A stretch of DNA of 64,000 nucleotides from positions 1,426,001 to 1,490,000 of the forward strand of contig NZ_JBBOOK010000001.1 of NCBI RefSeq assembly GCF_038003045.1, read 5' to 3'. This DNA is from Sporosarcina sp. FSL W7-1349 (lineage in GTDB: Bacteria > Bacillota > Bacilli > Bacillales_A > Planococcaceae). This document shows, one piece after another, positions 36,693-44,559 of the stretch; the stretch's first letter is position 1, and each line of letters begins with the position of its first letter. The position numbers and the translations under genes were made by a program. A model generated the notes under the pieces. The model did not search any database, had not been told where the DNA came from, and saw only the letters and a program-made list of their open reading frames with translations.

Positions 36693-38741
36693 TCAGTCAA
36701 TCCGTTCCCCGTCCAATGCACCCGACTGTGCCAATTGCATTCGAAGATAAGCGTATTCTGCGTCTTTCCAGAATCGGGGTGACTCCAGCAGCCGTTCCGC
36801 ATCCACTTTGGCCGTGTTCAAGACACGGTAATCGTGGACAAGGTCCGCCACCTTAAACTCCGGCATCCCGCTTTGCTTCTTGCCGAAGACATCCCCGGCA
36901 CCACGGAGTTCCAAGTCTTTTTCCGCCAATAAAAACCCATCATTCGTTTCTGTCATCGTCTGCATCCGTTCCTTTCCCTCCTCCGTTTTCGGATCGGCCA
37001 GAAGGACACAATACGATTGCTCGGCACCGCGTCCGACACGGCCCCGCAACTGATGAAGTTGAGCAAGGCCGAAGCGCGTCGCGTCATAAATGAGCATGAA
37101 CGTCGCATTCGGAACATTGACACCGACTTCGACAACTGTCGTGGAAACAAGTACATGAATCTGCCCCGTGCTGAACTCCCGCATGATGGCATCTTTTTCA
37201 TCAGTCGGCAAGCGGCCGTGCATCAGACCGACTTGGAAGCGACCGGCAAAATGCTGAGACAGCTGGGCATGGACATCGACTGCGTTCTGCACATCCAATT
37301 TGTCGGACTCCTCGATCAGCGGGCAGATGACGTAAGCTTGGCGTCCCGCCCGCAGTTCCTGGTCCATTTTGCGCAAGACGGGTAACAGGGAATCCTCTTT
37401 CAGCCAATGGGTTTCGATTTTCTTCCGCCCTGCCGGCAGTTCATCTAAAATGGAAATATCCATCTCTCCGAAAGCAGTGATAGCAAGCGTCCGCGGAATC
37501 GGCGTCGCTGTCATGAACAGGACATCGGGGTTGATGCCTTTATCCCGCAAAACCCGCCGCTGTTCGACTCCGAAACGGTGCTGCTCATCCGTTATGACAA
37601 GGCCGAGACGATGGAATGTGACATCCGGCTGAATCAAAGCATGTGTGCCGATCAGCAAGTCGATTTCGCCCTTTTCCAGCTTCTCCAAAATTGTTCTTCT
37701 CGCTTTCCCCTTCGTCGAACCTGCCAGAAACGCAACCGTGACCCCATGCGGTTCCAGCCATTCGGCCAGGGAGACGGCATGCTGTTCGGCGAGAATTTCC
37801 GTAGGTGCCATTAACGCTCCCTGATATCCCGCCGTAATAACGGAAAAGAGTGCTATCGCCGCCACTACAGTTTTCCCAGATCCGACGTCCCCTTGCAACA
37901 GCCGATTCATCCGGATCGGGCTTTTCAGTTCGGCGCATAGTTCATTGACGACTCTTTTCTGGGCATTTGTCAGTTCAAACGGCAAGGTTTCGATGAACCG
38001 TTTCAACCGAGGCAAGTCGTATTCGATCACTTGCCCTTTTTCAGCCTCTTTCCTCGCCCTTTTCATGCCTTGCATTTTCAGTTGGAAGAGAAGCAGCTCT
38101 TCATAAGCAAAACGCCTTCTTGCCTGTTTGACATCCGCAGGGCTCGTCGGGAAATGAATCATTTCCAGCGCCTCTCCTATGCTTGGCAATTTGTATGCCT
38201 CCCGGATGTCGGCGGGCAAGGATTCTTCCATTTGTCCCGCCACCAGATCCAGCGCGGAACGCATGAAGCGGCGGAATGTCTTTTGCTGCATGACCGCTTT
38301 CAAACTATAGACCGGCTCGAAATCCGCCTGTTCGGTTTTCGGTCCGTCCTTGAAATTGCTGACATTGATCACTTGACGGCCACGGTCCCACTTGCCTGTG
38401 ACGGTGACAATCATGCCCGGCGCCAGCCGGTCCTTCAAATAATGCTGATTGAAAAACACCGCTTTGATCAGATGACGTCCGGTAAGAAGCCGCAATTGCA
38501 AGCGGGAGCGCTTCTTGCCCAGATACATTACGGTCGGCTCACTCTCCACCCTTCCTTCAATCGTCACACGTTCGTTATGCGGGGTTTCAGATAAATCTTT
38601 CAGCCGGAAATCCTCGTGGCGATACGGAAAAGTCAAGACAAGATCTTCAATGGTCGAGATTCCGAGCGATTCGAATTGTTCGTTCGCAACTTTCCCGACC
38701 CCTTTCAAGTTGGAGATTGATTCATGGATGGACAGTGTCAT
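36693..38741 (-). CDS. recG: ATP-dependent DNA helicase RecG
   Basis: 682 residues from ATG 38741, the same length as B. subtilis RecG; other in-frame starts to 38762 exist and none has a clear ribosome-binding site. Remodels stalled forks and branched DNA. An N-terminal wedge/OB domain (about 60-160) precedes the helicase motifs: LLQGDVGSGKTVVA (I), DEQHRFGV (II), MTATPIPRTLA (III) and QLRGRVGRG (VI). The gene overlaps the end of sdaAA by 20 bases. Confidence 0.96.
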   Translation of the reverse strand: MTLSIHESISNLKGVGKVANEQFESLGISTIEDLVLTFPYRHEDFRLKDLSETPHNERVTIEGRVESEPTVMYLGKKRSRLQLRLLTGRHLIKAVFFNQHYLKDRLAPGMIVTVTGKWDRGRQVINVSNFKDGPKTEQADFEPVYSLKAVMQQKTFRRFMRSALDLVAGQMEESLPADIREAYKLPSIGEALEMIHFPTSPADVKQARRRFAYEELLLFQLKMQGMKRARKEAEKGQVIEYDLPRLKRFIETLPFELTNAQKRVVNELCAELKSPIRMNRLLQGDVGSGKTVVAAIALFSVITAGYQGALMAPTEILAEQHAVSLAEWLEPHGVTVAFLAGSTKGKARRTILEKLEKGEIDLLIGTHALIQPDVTFHRLGLVITDEQHRFGVEQRRVLRDKGINPDVLFMTATPIPRTLAITAFGEMDISILDELPAGRKKIETHWLKEDSLLPVLRKMDQELRAGRQAYVICPLIEESDKLDVQNAVDVHAQLSQHFAGRFQVGLMHGRLPTDEKDAIMREFSTGQIHVLVSTTVVEVGVNVPNATFMLIYDATRFGLAQLHQLRGRVGRGAEQSYCVLLADPKTEEGKERMQTMTETNDGFLLAEKDLELRGAGDVFGKKQSGMPEFKVADLVHDYRVLNTAKVDAERLLESPRFWKDAEYAYLRMQLAQSGALDGERID

Positions 38742-39630
38742 GATGGCTTGTTTCATTCCCAAATATTTTTTCTTGCAGCGCTTTTCCGGTCGGAGTCGCC
38801 GCCAGACCGCCTTTTGCCGTTTCCCTCAGCGAAGACGGCAACGTTTGCCCGATCCGGTGCATCGCTTCGATCACTTCATCGGTCGGGATCCGGCTCACGA
38901 TCCCGGCAAGTGCCATATCCGCTCCGACAAGCGCTTTTGCCGCTCCCATGGCATTCCGTTTGACGCATGGCACTTCCACTAGCCCGGCAACCGGGTCGCA
39001 CACAAGGCCGAGCATGTTTTTCATGACGATGGAGAACGCATCCGCGCATTGCTGCGGTGTCCCTCCAGCCATTTCCACAATAGCTGCCGCCGCCATCGAA
39101 GCCGCGGATCCCGTCTCCGCCTGACAGCCCCCCGCCGCTCCCGAAATCGACGCATTGTTCGCGACGATAAAACCGAAAGCGCCTGACGTAAAGAGATAAT
39201 TCAACATCTCTTGGCGTGTCGGATTCAATTTATGCTTTACCGCAAATAACGTACCGGGGACGATCCCCGCCGCACCGGCTGTCGGCGTAGCACAGATCAA
39301 ACCCATCGCGGCATTCACTTCATTCGTCGCGACCGCTTTGCTGACCGCATCCAAAATCAAATCCCCGCTCAAGGATTTACCGGTTGCCATATAGTTCTGA
39401 AGGAGGACCGCATCTCCTCCGGTCAGACCAGATGGAGATTGGACACCTTGAAGACCGCGCTCCACAGCCTGTTCCATCACCGTCAAGTTTTGGTCCATCT
39501 GCGCGATGATGTCTTCCCGCGAGCGTTTCGTCATGAGTATTTCTTGTTCGATCATGATTTCTGATATTGGCTTATTTTGCGTCTCTGCGAGCGCTACGAG
39601 CTCTTTTACGGTTCCGAATAAAACCTCCAT
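38722..39630 (-). CDS. sdaAA: L-serine dehydratase, iron-sulfur-dependent, alpha subunit
   Basis: 302 residues. Catalytic subunit of the [4Fe-4S] enzyme that turns serine into pyruvate and ammonia. ICATPTAGAAGIVPG, ISGAAGGCQAETGSA and GLVCDPVAGLVEVPCVKRNA contain the conserved cysteines expected for cluster binding. Starts 11 bases after sdaAB, with AAGGGGGG upstream of the ATG. Confidence 0.97.
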   Translation of the reverse strand: MEVLFGTVKELVALAETQNKPISEIMIEQEILMTKRSREDIIAQMDQNLTVMEQAVERGLQGVQSPSGLTGGDAVLLQNYMATGKSLSGDLILDAVSKAVATNEVNAAMGLICATPTAGAAGIVPGTLFAVKHKLNPTRQEMLNYLFTSGAFGFIVANNASISGAAGGCQAETGSAASMAAAAIVEMAGGTPQQCADAFSIVMKNMLGLVCDPVAGLVEVPCVKRNAMGAAKALVGADMALAGIVSRIPTDEVIEAMHRIGQTLPSSLRETAKGGLAATPTGKALQEKIFGNETSHHDTVHP

Positions 39631-39641
39631 GCCGTCCCCCC

Positions 39642-40304
39642 TTAGTTGGCCAAAATTGATATTTGTGATATGTGAGGAAGAGCTTCCAGGTTGTTGGTCA
39701 GCTCTTCCGTAATCATTTGATCGACTTCGATGACCATCAAGGCCATCTCACCTTTTTCTTTGCGGCCCACTTCCATATGGGCGATATTCACACCGCGCGC
39801 AGCGATGGCGTTACAGACACTGGCTATGACGCCAGCACAATCATTATGGACGACCAGGAGTGCAGGATAATGTCCAGATAGGCGGAGCGGAAAGCCGTTC
39901 AGCTCAACCACTTCAATCGTTCCTCCGCCAATAGAAATTCCGACCAGTTCCATCGTGCCTTTTTGGTCACCGATGACAATCTTTGCAGTATTCGGATGTT
40001 CCGCTTCTTCCGTCTCCGGAATGAATTCAAACTTCATCCCGTGATGATCCGCATCGTCAAATGCGGTTTTAATGCGTTCATCGAATGTATCGTAATCCAG
40101 CAGCCCGCCGATAATGGCCAAATCAGTGCCATGGCCTTTATACGTTTCCGCAAATGAACCGTATAGATGGATCTTCGCCCACTCCGGCTGCCGGCCGTAC
40201 AAGGAACGTGCCACTCGGCCAATCCTAGCGGCACCGGCGGTATGGGAGGAGGAAGGCCCGACCATGACAGGACCGATGATTTCAAACACTGATCTGAATT
40301 TCAT
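39642..40304 (-). CDS. sdaAB: L-serine dehydratase, iron-sulfur-dependent, beta subunit
   Basis: 220 residues. The SDH beta domain has GPSSSHTAGAARIGRVAR near residues 16-33. A C-terminal ACT domain (about 147-220, LLVVHNDCAGVIASVCNAIA) probably senses an amino acid. Works with SdaAA. Preceded by a good sigma-A promoter. Confidence 0.97.
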   Translation of the reverse strand: MKFRSVFEIIGPVMVGPSSSHTAGAARIGRVARSLYGRQPEWAKIHLYGSFAETYKGHGTDLAIIGGLLDYDTFDERIKTAFDDADHHGMKFEFIPETEEAEHPNTAKIVIGDQKGTMELVGISIGGGTIEVVELNGFPLRLSGHYPALLVVHNDCAGVIASVCNAIAARGVNIAHMEVGRKEKGEMALMVIEVDQMITEELTNNLEALPHISQISILAN

Positions 40305-40345
40305 ACTCCCGGCTCCTTCCGTTCATATGTTCTGTTCTAGTAACT

Positions 40346-40374
40346 ATTTTACACAAGAAATGATAGAAAAACAA
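40346..40374 (-). promoter_or_regulatory. Sigma-A promoter for sdaAB-sdaAA
   Basis: Minus strand TTGTTT (40369-40374) and TAAAAT (40346-40351) with a 17-base spacer, about 40 bases before the sdaAB start. Confidence 0.7.
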
Positions 40375-40500
40375 AATTGTAGGCTGTTGTAATTCGTTAC
40401 CGTCAGCCCGCAACTTTAACATTATATTTGGAACGATATTGGATTATATATGATCGGTCGGTGACCTTTTCTACTATGATAAGTTGAAAAATAACTTCTT

Positions 40501-40668
40501 CTAACCGTTGATTTCCGTTCCGAGCGGACGCTTTCCGCGGGTACGGCTTCAATCAATCGAACAACGAAGGGTTCGATTTGTTGCCAAACGCTACGCTTTT
40601 TGGCACAAAGGCCGTTCTTCGTGACGGCCTTCGCTGGATTCGCCGCTCTGCACTCCAATCACCTAAGT
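40501..40668. repeat. MITE-like repeat, family B, copy 2, with a family A hairpin inside
   Basis: Shares CTAACCGTTGATTTCCGTTC and GCGGACGCTTTCCG with the first 85 bases of copy 1, and CACTCCAATCA-CTAAGTT with its end. The middle is different and holds three hairpins: ATCGAAC...GTTCGAT (the family A stem), TTTGTTGCCAAA...TTTGGCACAAA and GGCCGT...ACGGCC. It occupies the centre of the 504-base gap between the 64-residue gene and sdaAB. The flanks (40375-40500 and 40669-40808) show no gene. Confidence 0.75.
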
Positions 40669-40808
40669 TAATAGGTAAAATAATAAATTCAACCTATATA
40701 GGTTCACGATTGTTTCAGAATAGAATTGTGTCGGTATCTGCGAATTCGGCAGCGGTATTGCCGCAAAACCACGTTTCATAACTGGGGCGGGAAAGTTGCA
40801 ATGAAATT

Positions 40809-41003
40809 TCAAATAATACTTGATCCCAAAACTCCCCTCTCTCTTTCCTGTTCGGCTTCTACTTTGTCCATTTCTTGTTCGTCACCGTAAAAAAATATTT
40901 CGAACTTCCCGATGTTCGGCAAATAAACCGTCGAAACCGGATCATCCAGGTTCATACTCGCTAAATGTTTGTACAATTCAGCTTCAGATTTAATTTGTTG
41001 CAT
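40809..41003 (-). CDS. Small protein of unknown function
   Basis: 64 residues from ATG 41003 (MQQIKSEAELYKHLASMNLD), which has GGGAG nine bases upstream. I do not recognise the family. The first half looks like an amphipathic helix, followed by VYLPNIGKFEIFFYG (beta-like, aromatic) and a very acidic segment DEQEMDKVEAEQERE. No signal peptide or membrane segment. It lies beyond the fakA terminator, so it is either expressed by read-through or by an unseen promoter. Coding is supported by the ribosome-binding site and protein-like composition, not by homology. Confidence 0.6.
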   Translation of the reverse strand: MQQIKSEAELYKHLASMNLDDPVSTVYLPNIGKFEIFFYGDEQEMDKVEAEQERERGVLGSSII

Positions 41004-41036
41004 AACTCTTTTCTCCCTTCTTTTCATGTTATCTAA

Positions 41037-41068
41037 TTAAAAAAACAGGCAAAGAATTCTCTGCCTGT
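41037..41068 (-). terminator. Terminator after fakA
   Basis: ACAGGCA...TGCCTGT stem (41045-41068) followed on the minus strand by TTTTTTT, just past the fakA stop. Confidence 0.85.
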
Positions 41069-41076
41069 GCTCGGTT

Positions 41077-42738
41077 TTATTCTACTGAAATGATATACGG
41101 ATACAACGGCTGTTTACCGTCGTAAAGCTCCACTTCTACATGATCGTAGGTTTCTTCTATATAATCCTTGAAAACATTGGCGTCTTCTTCGCTAACATCC
41201 TCACCATAAAGCAGGGTGACAATTTCATCATCCTCGTCGATCATCGAAGCAAGCAACGTTTGCATCACTTCCTCGACGGCTGGGGCGGAGGTGATGATTT
41301 TGCTCTCCGAAATGCCCATGAAGTGATCTTTTTTGATATCGACCCCGTCAATCGACGTATCCCGCACCGCATATGTGACTTGACCTGTTTTGACATCGGA
41401 TGCCGCGTCCGTCATGGCGGCAGCATTGTCGTTGACGTCGGCTTCTGGATTGAATGCGAGGATGGCAGCCAATCCTTGTGGCACCGATCGGGTCGGTACG
41501 ACGGCCGCTTCAATCCCGGCCACTTCCGCCGCTTGCTCCGCCGCCATGATGATATTTTTATTATTCGGCAAGATGAGTGCCCGTTCCGCACCGACCTCTT
41601 TAATCGCCTTGACGATATCTTCCGTAGATGGATTCATCGTCTGGCCGCCTTCGATGACCGCAGAAGCTCCGACACTTTTCAATAAATCAGCGATGCCGGA
41701 CCCCATGGCGACTGTGATGACGGCATACAGATGACGGTCGGGTTTCGATGGGGCTGCGGCGACATGACCCTCTCCGACAATTTCACTATGCTGTTCGCGC
41801 ATGTTCTCGATTTTTATTTTAATCAAGGAGCCGAATGTTTGGCCATAGTTCAAGGCATCTCCCGGTTCTTCGGTATGGATATGTACTTTCGCCACTTCCT
41901 CGTCCGAGATGACTAGCAAGGAATCACCGAAATTGCTCAGCGCTTGGCGGAATTCTGTCTCGTCGTACGGGTTGTCCTGCAGTTTCCGGTCTTCGAATTT
42001 CACCATAAATTCCGTGCAGTAACCGTAGACGATATCTTCTGTATTCATGAACCCTTGCACGCTGCGGTGGTGCTCTGCATTGACCAGGTCTTCCATTGAT
42101 TGGATCTGTGTTTTTTCGGGAAGCGCTTCCCCTTTCAAACATGCCAAAAAGCCCTCGTAAACATAGACGAGACCTTGTCCGCCGCTATCGACGACGCCGA
42201 CTTCCTTCAAGACGGGTAGCAGATCGGGCGTCCGATCCAGCGATGCCTTCGCCTCTTGCACAACCGCTTCCATGACAGCGACCACGTCATCTGTCGTGCC
42301 GGCCACTTCCACGGCATGACGTGCAGCATCTTTCGCAACCGTCAAGATGGTCCCTTCCACAGGCTTCATTACTGCTTTATATGCGGTATCCACCCCATAT
42401 TGCAAAGCTGCCGCGAACTTGACGCTATCGAGGGACGCTTCCCCTTCAATCGCTTTGCCGAAACCACGGAATAATTGTGAGAGGATTACCCCCGAATTTC
42501 CACGGGCCCCCATCAACAGACCTTTCGACAAGGCTTGAGCCGTTTGGCCGATATCAGACACCGCATTTGCTTTCGTTTCTTTCGCCCCGGAGGACATCGA
42601 TAAATTCATATTCGTTCCGGTATCCCCGTCCGGTACCGGAAAGACATTGAGCGAGTCAACGTAGTCGGCGTTCTGGTATAGATGGTGGGCACCCATCTCC
42701 ACCATTTCCGCAAATTTCAAACCATCGATAAATTTCAT
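41077..42738 (-). CDS. fakA: DAK1-DegV-like kinase FakA (YloV)
   Basis: 553 residues. Fatty acid kinase ATP-binding subunit that phosphorylates fatty acids held by FakB proteins (not in this window). The N-terminal DhaL/Dak2-like domain has NVFPVPDGDTGTNMNLSM near residues 30-47 (metal-ADP site) and KGLLMGARGNSGVILSQLFRG. The middle and DegV-like C-terminal parts cover about 200-553. The gene follows yloU by 18 bases, a conserved pair. The family identity is firm; the fatty-acid activity is inferred from characterised homologues. Confidence 0.93.
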   Translation of the reverse strand: MKFIDGLKFAEMVEMGAHHLYQNADYVDSLNVFPVPDGDTGTNMNLSMSSGAKETKANAVSDIGQTAQALSKGLLMGARGNSGVILSQLFRGFGKAIEGEASLDSVKFAAALQYGVDTAYKAVMKPVEGTILTVAKDAARHAVEVAGTTDDVVAVMEAVVQEAKASLDRTPDLLPVLKEVGVVDSGGQGLVYVYEGFLACLKGEALPEKTQIQSMEDLVNAEHHRSVQGFMNTEDIVYGYCTEFMVKFEDRKLQDNPYDETEFRQALSNFGDSLLVISDEEVAKVHIHTEEPGDALNYGQTFGSLIKIKIENMREQHSEIVGEGHVAAAPSKPDRHLYAVITVAMGSGIADLLKSVGASAVIEGGQTMNPSTEDIVKAIKEVGAERALILPNNKNIIMAAEQAAEVAGIEAAVVPTRSVPQGLAAILAFNPEADVNDNAAAMTDAASDVKTGQVTYAVRDTSIDGVDIKKDHFMGISESKIITSAPAVEEVMQTLLASMIDEDDEIVTLLYGEDVSEEDANVFKDYIEETYDHVEVELYDGKQPLYPYIISVE

Positions 42739-42756
42739 TAAAACTGTATCCTCCTT

Positions 42757-43119
42757 TTACAAGTTCGTCACCCGAACCCCTTGAACAAAAATATTAACGG
42801 ATGTAACGGTCATGCCCAGCGTCTTTTTCAAGGTATACTTCACTTTAGATTGAACTTGATAGGCGACTTCGGAAATTTTCGTTCCGTATCCGACAATGAT
42901 ATACATATCGATGTGAATGTCGTCACCAATTGTACGGACGATGACGCCCCGTCCAAAATTCTCTTTCCGAAGGATTTCAGTCAGGCCATCCCGGATCTGA
43001 TGTCTTGAAGCCATCCCGACAATTCCATAACATTCGATTGCCGCTTCCCCGACCACTTGAGCGATAACGTCATTGGTGATATCGATCTTACCGAATTCGT
43101 TCTTCACTTCGATTGACAT
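42757..43119 (-). CDS. yloU: Asp23/Gls24-family protein YloU
   Basis: 120 residues. Asp23 family (alkaline-shock protein) with EVKNEFGKIDITNDVIAQVVG start and VKYTLKKTLGMTVTSVNIFVQGV end. A cytoplasmic protein usually encoded directly upstream of YloV/FakA. Its 5' leader contains a family A hairpin repeat, about 25 bases from the start codon. Function is not clear; some homologues associate with membranes and envelope stress. Confidence 0.93.
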   Translation of the reverse strand: MSIEVKNEFGKIDITNDVIAQVVGEAAIECYGIVGMASRHQIRDGLTEILRKENFGRGVIVRTIGDDIHIDMYIIVGYGTKISEVAYQVQSKVKYTLKKTLGMTVTSVNIFVQGVRVTNL

Positions 43120-43144
43120 GAGTAGATCCCCCTTGCATCCTGAA

Positions 43145-43313
43145 TCAATTACGCCTTGGCGTAATTGCGTCCGGATTTTGAATTGCGAATCGAACAGCGC
43201 AGGGTTCGATTTGCCGTATTTCTGCGTTCTTTGCAGAAATTAAGGCACTAGCCGTTGTAGCTAGATATACGCAATTAACTCCCCCACAAAATCCGTGACA
43301 TCCGCCGGAGGCT
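43145..43313 (-). repeat. Dispersed hairpin repeat, family A, copy 2 (most complete)
   Basis: Plus strand: palindrome CAATTACGCCTTGGCGTAATTG (described in part; 43145-43167), then ATCGAAC...GTTCGAT (43189-43210), TTTCTGC...GCAGAAA (43219-43239), AATTAAGGCAC, and a tail ending GTGACATCCGCCGGAGG (43296-43312). It lies 25 bases upstream of yloU. The rest of the 419-base gap (43314-43538) has a TACAAT near 43362 (minus strand) that might serve yloU, and the rpmB promoter. Confidence 0.8.
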
Positions 43314-43449
43314 TAAATTGAATTCAGAATGGATTCAAGTTAACTTTCCTTATTGTACTACACCCATCTGTATAAGAAAAGAAAGCATTCCTATTCGAAG
43401 GCATGCGGAAGCGTCAAGGGAATTCACTTGAAAGATGTCGCAAAAATGG

Positions 43450-43478
43450 TTGCAACCCGTCATCCTATATGATAAAGT
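43450..43478 (+). promoter_or_regulatory. Sigma-A promoter for rpmB
   Basis: TTGCAA (43450-43455) and TAAAGT (43473-43478) with a 17-base spacer, 60 bases before the rpmB start. A TATGAT overlaps at shorter spacing. Confidence 0.6.
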
Positions 43479-43538
43479 ACTATGGTATGCGAATAACAAG
43501 TAGATCGCTTAATCATCATTCGCAAGGAGGTACTGAAA

Positions 43539-43727
43539 ATGGCTAAAGAATGTGTTATCACAGGACGCAAAGCCCGTGCAGGGAATGCTCGTTCCCACGC
43601 GATGAACGCTAACCGACGCACATGGGGTGCGAACCTTCAAAAAGTCCGTATTCTTGTAAACGGTAAACCGAAGCGTGTATGGGTTTCTGCACGTGCACTT
43701 AAATCAGGAAAAGTTCAACGCGTATAA
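43539..43727 (+). CDS. rpmB: 50S ribosomal protein L28
   Basis: 62 residues with the start [20 protein letters not shown] and [20 protein letters not shown], typical of L28. AAGGAGG precedes the ATG. It points against its neighbours, exactly as rpmB does between spoVM and yloU in B. subtilis. No zinc-binding cysteine quartet, so this is the cysteine-free form. Confidence 0.98.
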   Translation: MAKECVITGRKARAGNARSHAMNANRRTWGANLQKVRILVNGKPKRVWVSARALKSGKVQRV

Positions 43728-43775
43728 GCGAAGGACGCTTTCTGCATATGTGAGCGGATTTCCGCACACGAAGAA

Positions 43776-43817
43776 AAAGCTAATGATCCATATAGGATGG
43801 GTCATTAGCTTTTTTTC
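43776..43817 (+). terminator. Terminator after rpmB
   Basis: AAAGCTAATGA...TCATTAGCTTT stem followed by TTTTTTTC, about 50 bases after the rpmB stop. Confidence 0.9.
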
Positions 43818-43847
43818 ATGTAGTAGATTAGGATGACGGGCGAAATA

Positions 43848-44300
43848 GTTATCAGCGGTTTCCTGGAGATATCAGCATTTGGGATAACTTATCAGCTGTT
43901 CTTCGGAGATATCGGCGCTCGGGATAAATTATCAGCCGTTCTCCAAAGATATCAGCACTCAAAACAAATTATCAGCCGTCCTCCGAAGATATCAGCACTC
44001 GAAACAAATTATCAGCCGTCCTCCGAAGATATCAGCACTCGAAACAAATTATCAACCGTCCTCCGAAGATATCAGCACTCGAAACAAATTATCAACCGTT
44101 CTTCAAAGATATCAGCACTCGAAACAAATTATCAGCCGTTCTCCAAAGATATCAGCACTCGAAACAAATTATCAGCCGTTCTCCAAAGATATCAGAACTC
44201 GAAACAAATTATCAGCCGTTCCTCGAAGATATCGGCACTTGCGTCAAAATAGCAGTCATTCTCCAAAGATATAAGCGATTGGGACGAGTTTTCAGCCGTT
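43848..44300. repeat. Tandem array: 40-bp units with 20-bp phased ATCAGC
   Basis: About eleven 40-bp units. Each has two related 20-bp halves: GATATCAGCACTCGAAACAA and ATTATCAGCCGTTCTCCAAA (typical forms). ATCAGC or a one- or two-base variant begins at 43851 and then every 20 bases to 44291, 23 positions, with no insertion or deletion. The first two and last three units are more diverged; the centre is nearly identical. Because 40 is not a multiple of 3 and the plus strand has no stop in any phase, an apparent 139-codon frame (43833-44252) crosses it; I do not consider that a gene. The sequence between the array and the spoVM terminator (44301-44381) has no recognisable feature. Confidence 0.95.
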
Positions 44301-44381
44301 CTTCAACGCTTCAGATGGGCACAAATCAGGTTGTCAACTTCCAAAAATAAAAACAGACATCTCGCAAACTAGCCGACTTAG

Positions 44382-44416
44382 AAAAAAACGCAAGGCTGGG
44401 TCGAGTCAGCCTTGCG
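44382..44416 (-). terminator. Terminator after spoVM (end of the gmk-spoVM block)
   Basis: CGCAAGGCTG...CAGCCTTGCG stem (44389-44416) followed on the minus strand by seven T. The spoVM stop codon lies inside the stem. Confidence 0.88.
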
Positions 44417-44546
44417 CTTTTTCTTTTTTCCTCTTCTTGCTTTTCGTGGCGGTCGCTTTTGGTTTCTCGTCTTTCTGGAAAGCGACCATACATTTCCTCA
44501 CAAAGCCACTCACGAATTTCGGTAGCGTAAATGTATAAACTCGCAA
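44406..44546 (-). CDS. spoVM: Stage V sporulation protein SpoVM with basic C-terminal tail
   Basis: 46 residues from a TTG at 44544-44546, with an AGGGGTGG site upstream. The first 26 residues, MRVYTFTLPKFVSGFVRKCM then VAFQKD, align without gaps to the B. subtilis SpoVM peptide (about 13 identities by hand, including Pro9, Lys10, Phe11, Arg17 and the final KD). SpoVM is an amphipathic helix that recognises the convex forespore membrane and recruits SpoIVA for coat assembly. Here a lysine-rich tail of about 20 residues (KATATKSKKRKKEKAQG) follows, absent from the 26-residue Bacillus peptide. Position next to thiN and opposite rpmB matches B. subtilis, and 13 bases separate it from thiN. Confidence 0.9.
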   Translation of the reverse strand: MRVYTFTLPKFVSGFVRKCMVAFQKDEKPKATATKSKKRKKEKAQG

Positions 44547-44559
44547 ATCCCCACCCCTT

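Noticed and set aside
40422..40658. 78-residue minus-strand frame upstream of sdaAB
   Set aside because: It lies inside the family B repeat and its flanks, with no start signal.
43833..44252. Apparent 139-residue repetitive protein across the tandem array
   Set aside because: The frame is open only because the 40-bp unit has no plus-strand stop in any phase. There is no spaced ribosome-binding site, it follows a terminator, and the peptide just cycles through three translations of the same DNA.
43848..44300. CRISPR array
   Set aside because: There are no unique spacers between repeats and no cas genes nearby; units are contiguous and nearly identical.
44301..44381. Possible further array units
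   Set aside because: After 44300 the 20-bp register and the ATCAGC motif are lost.
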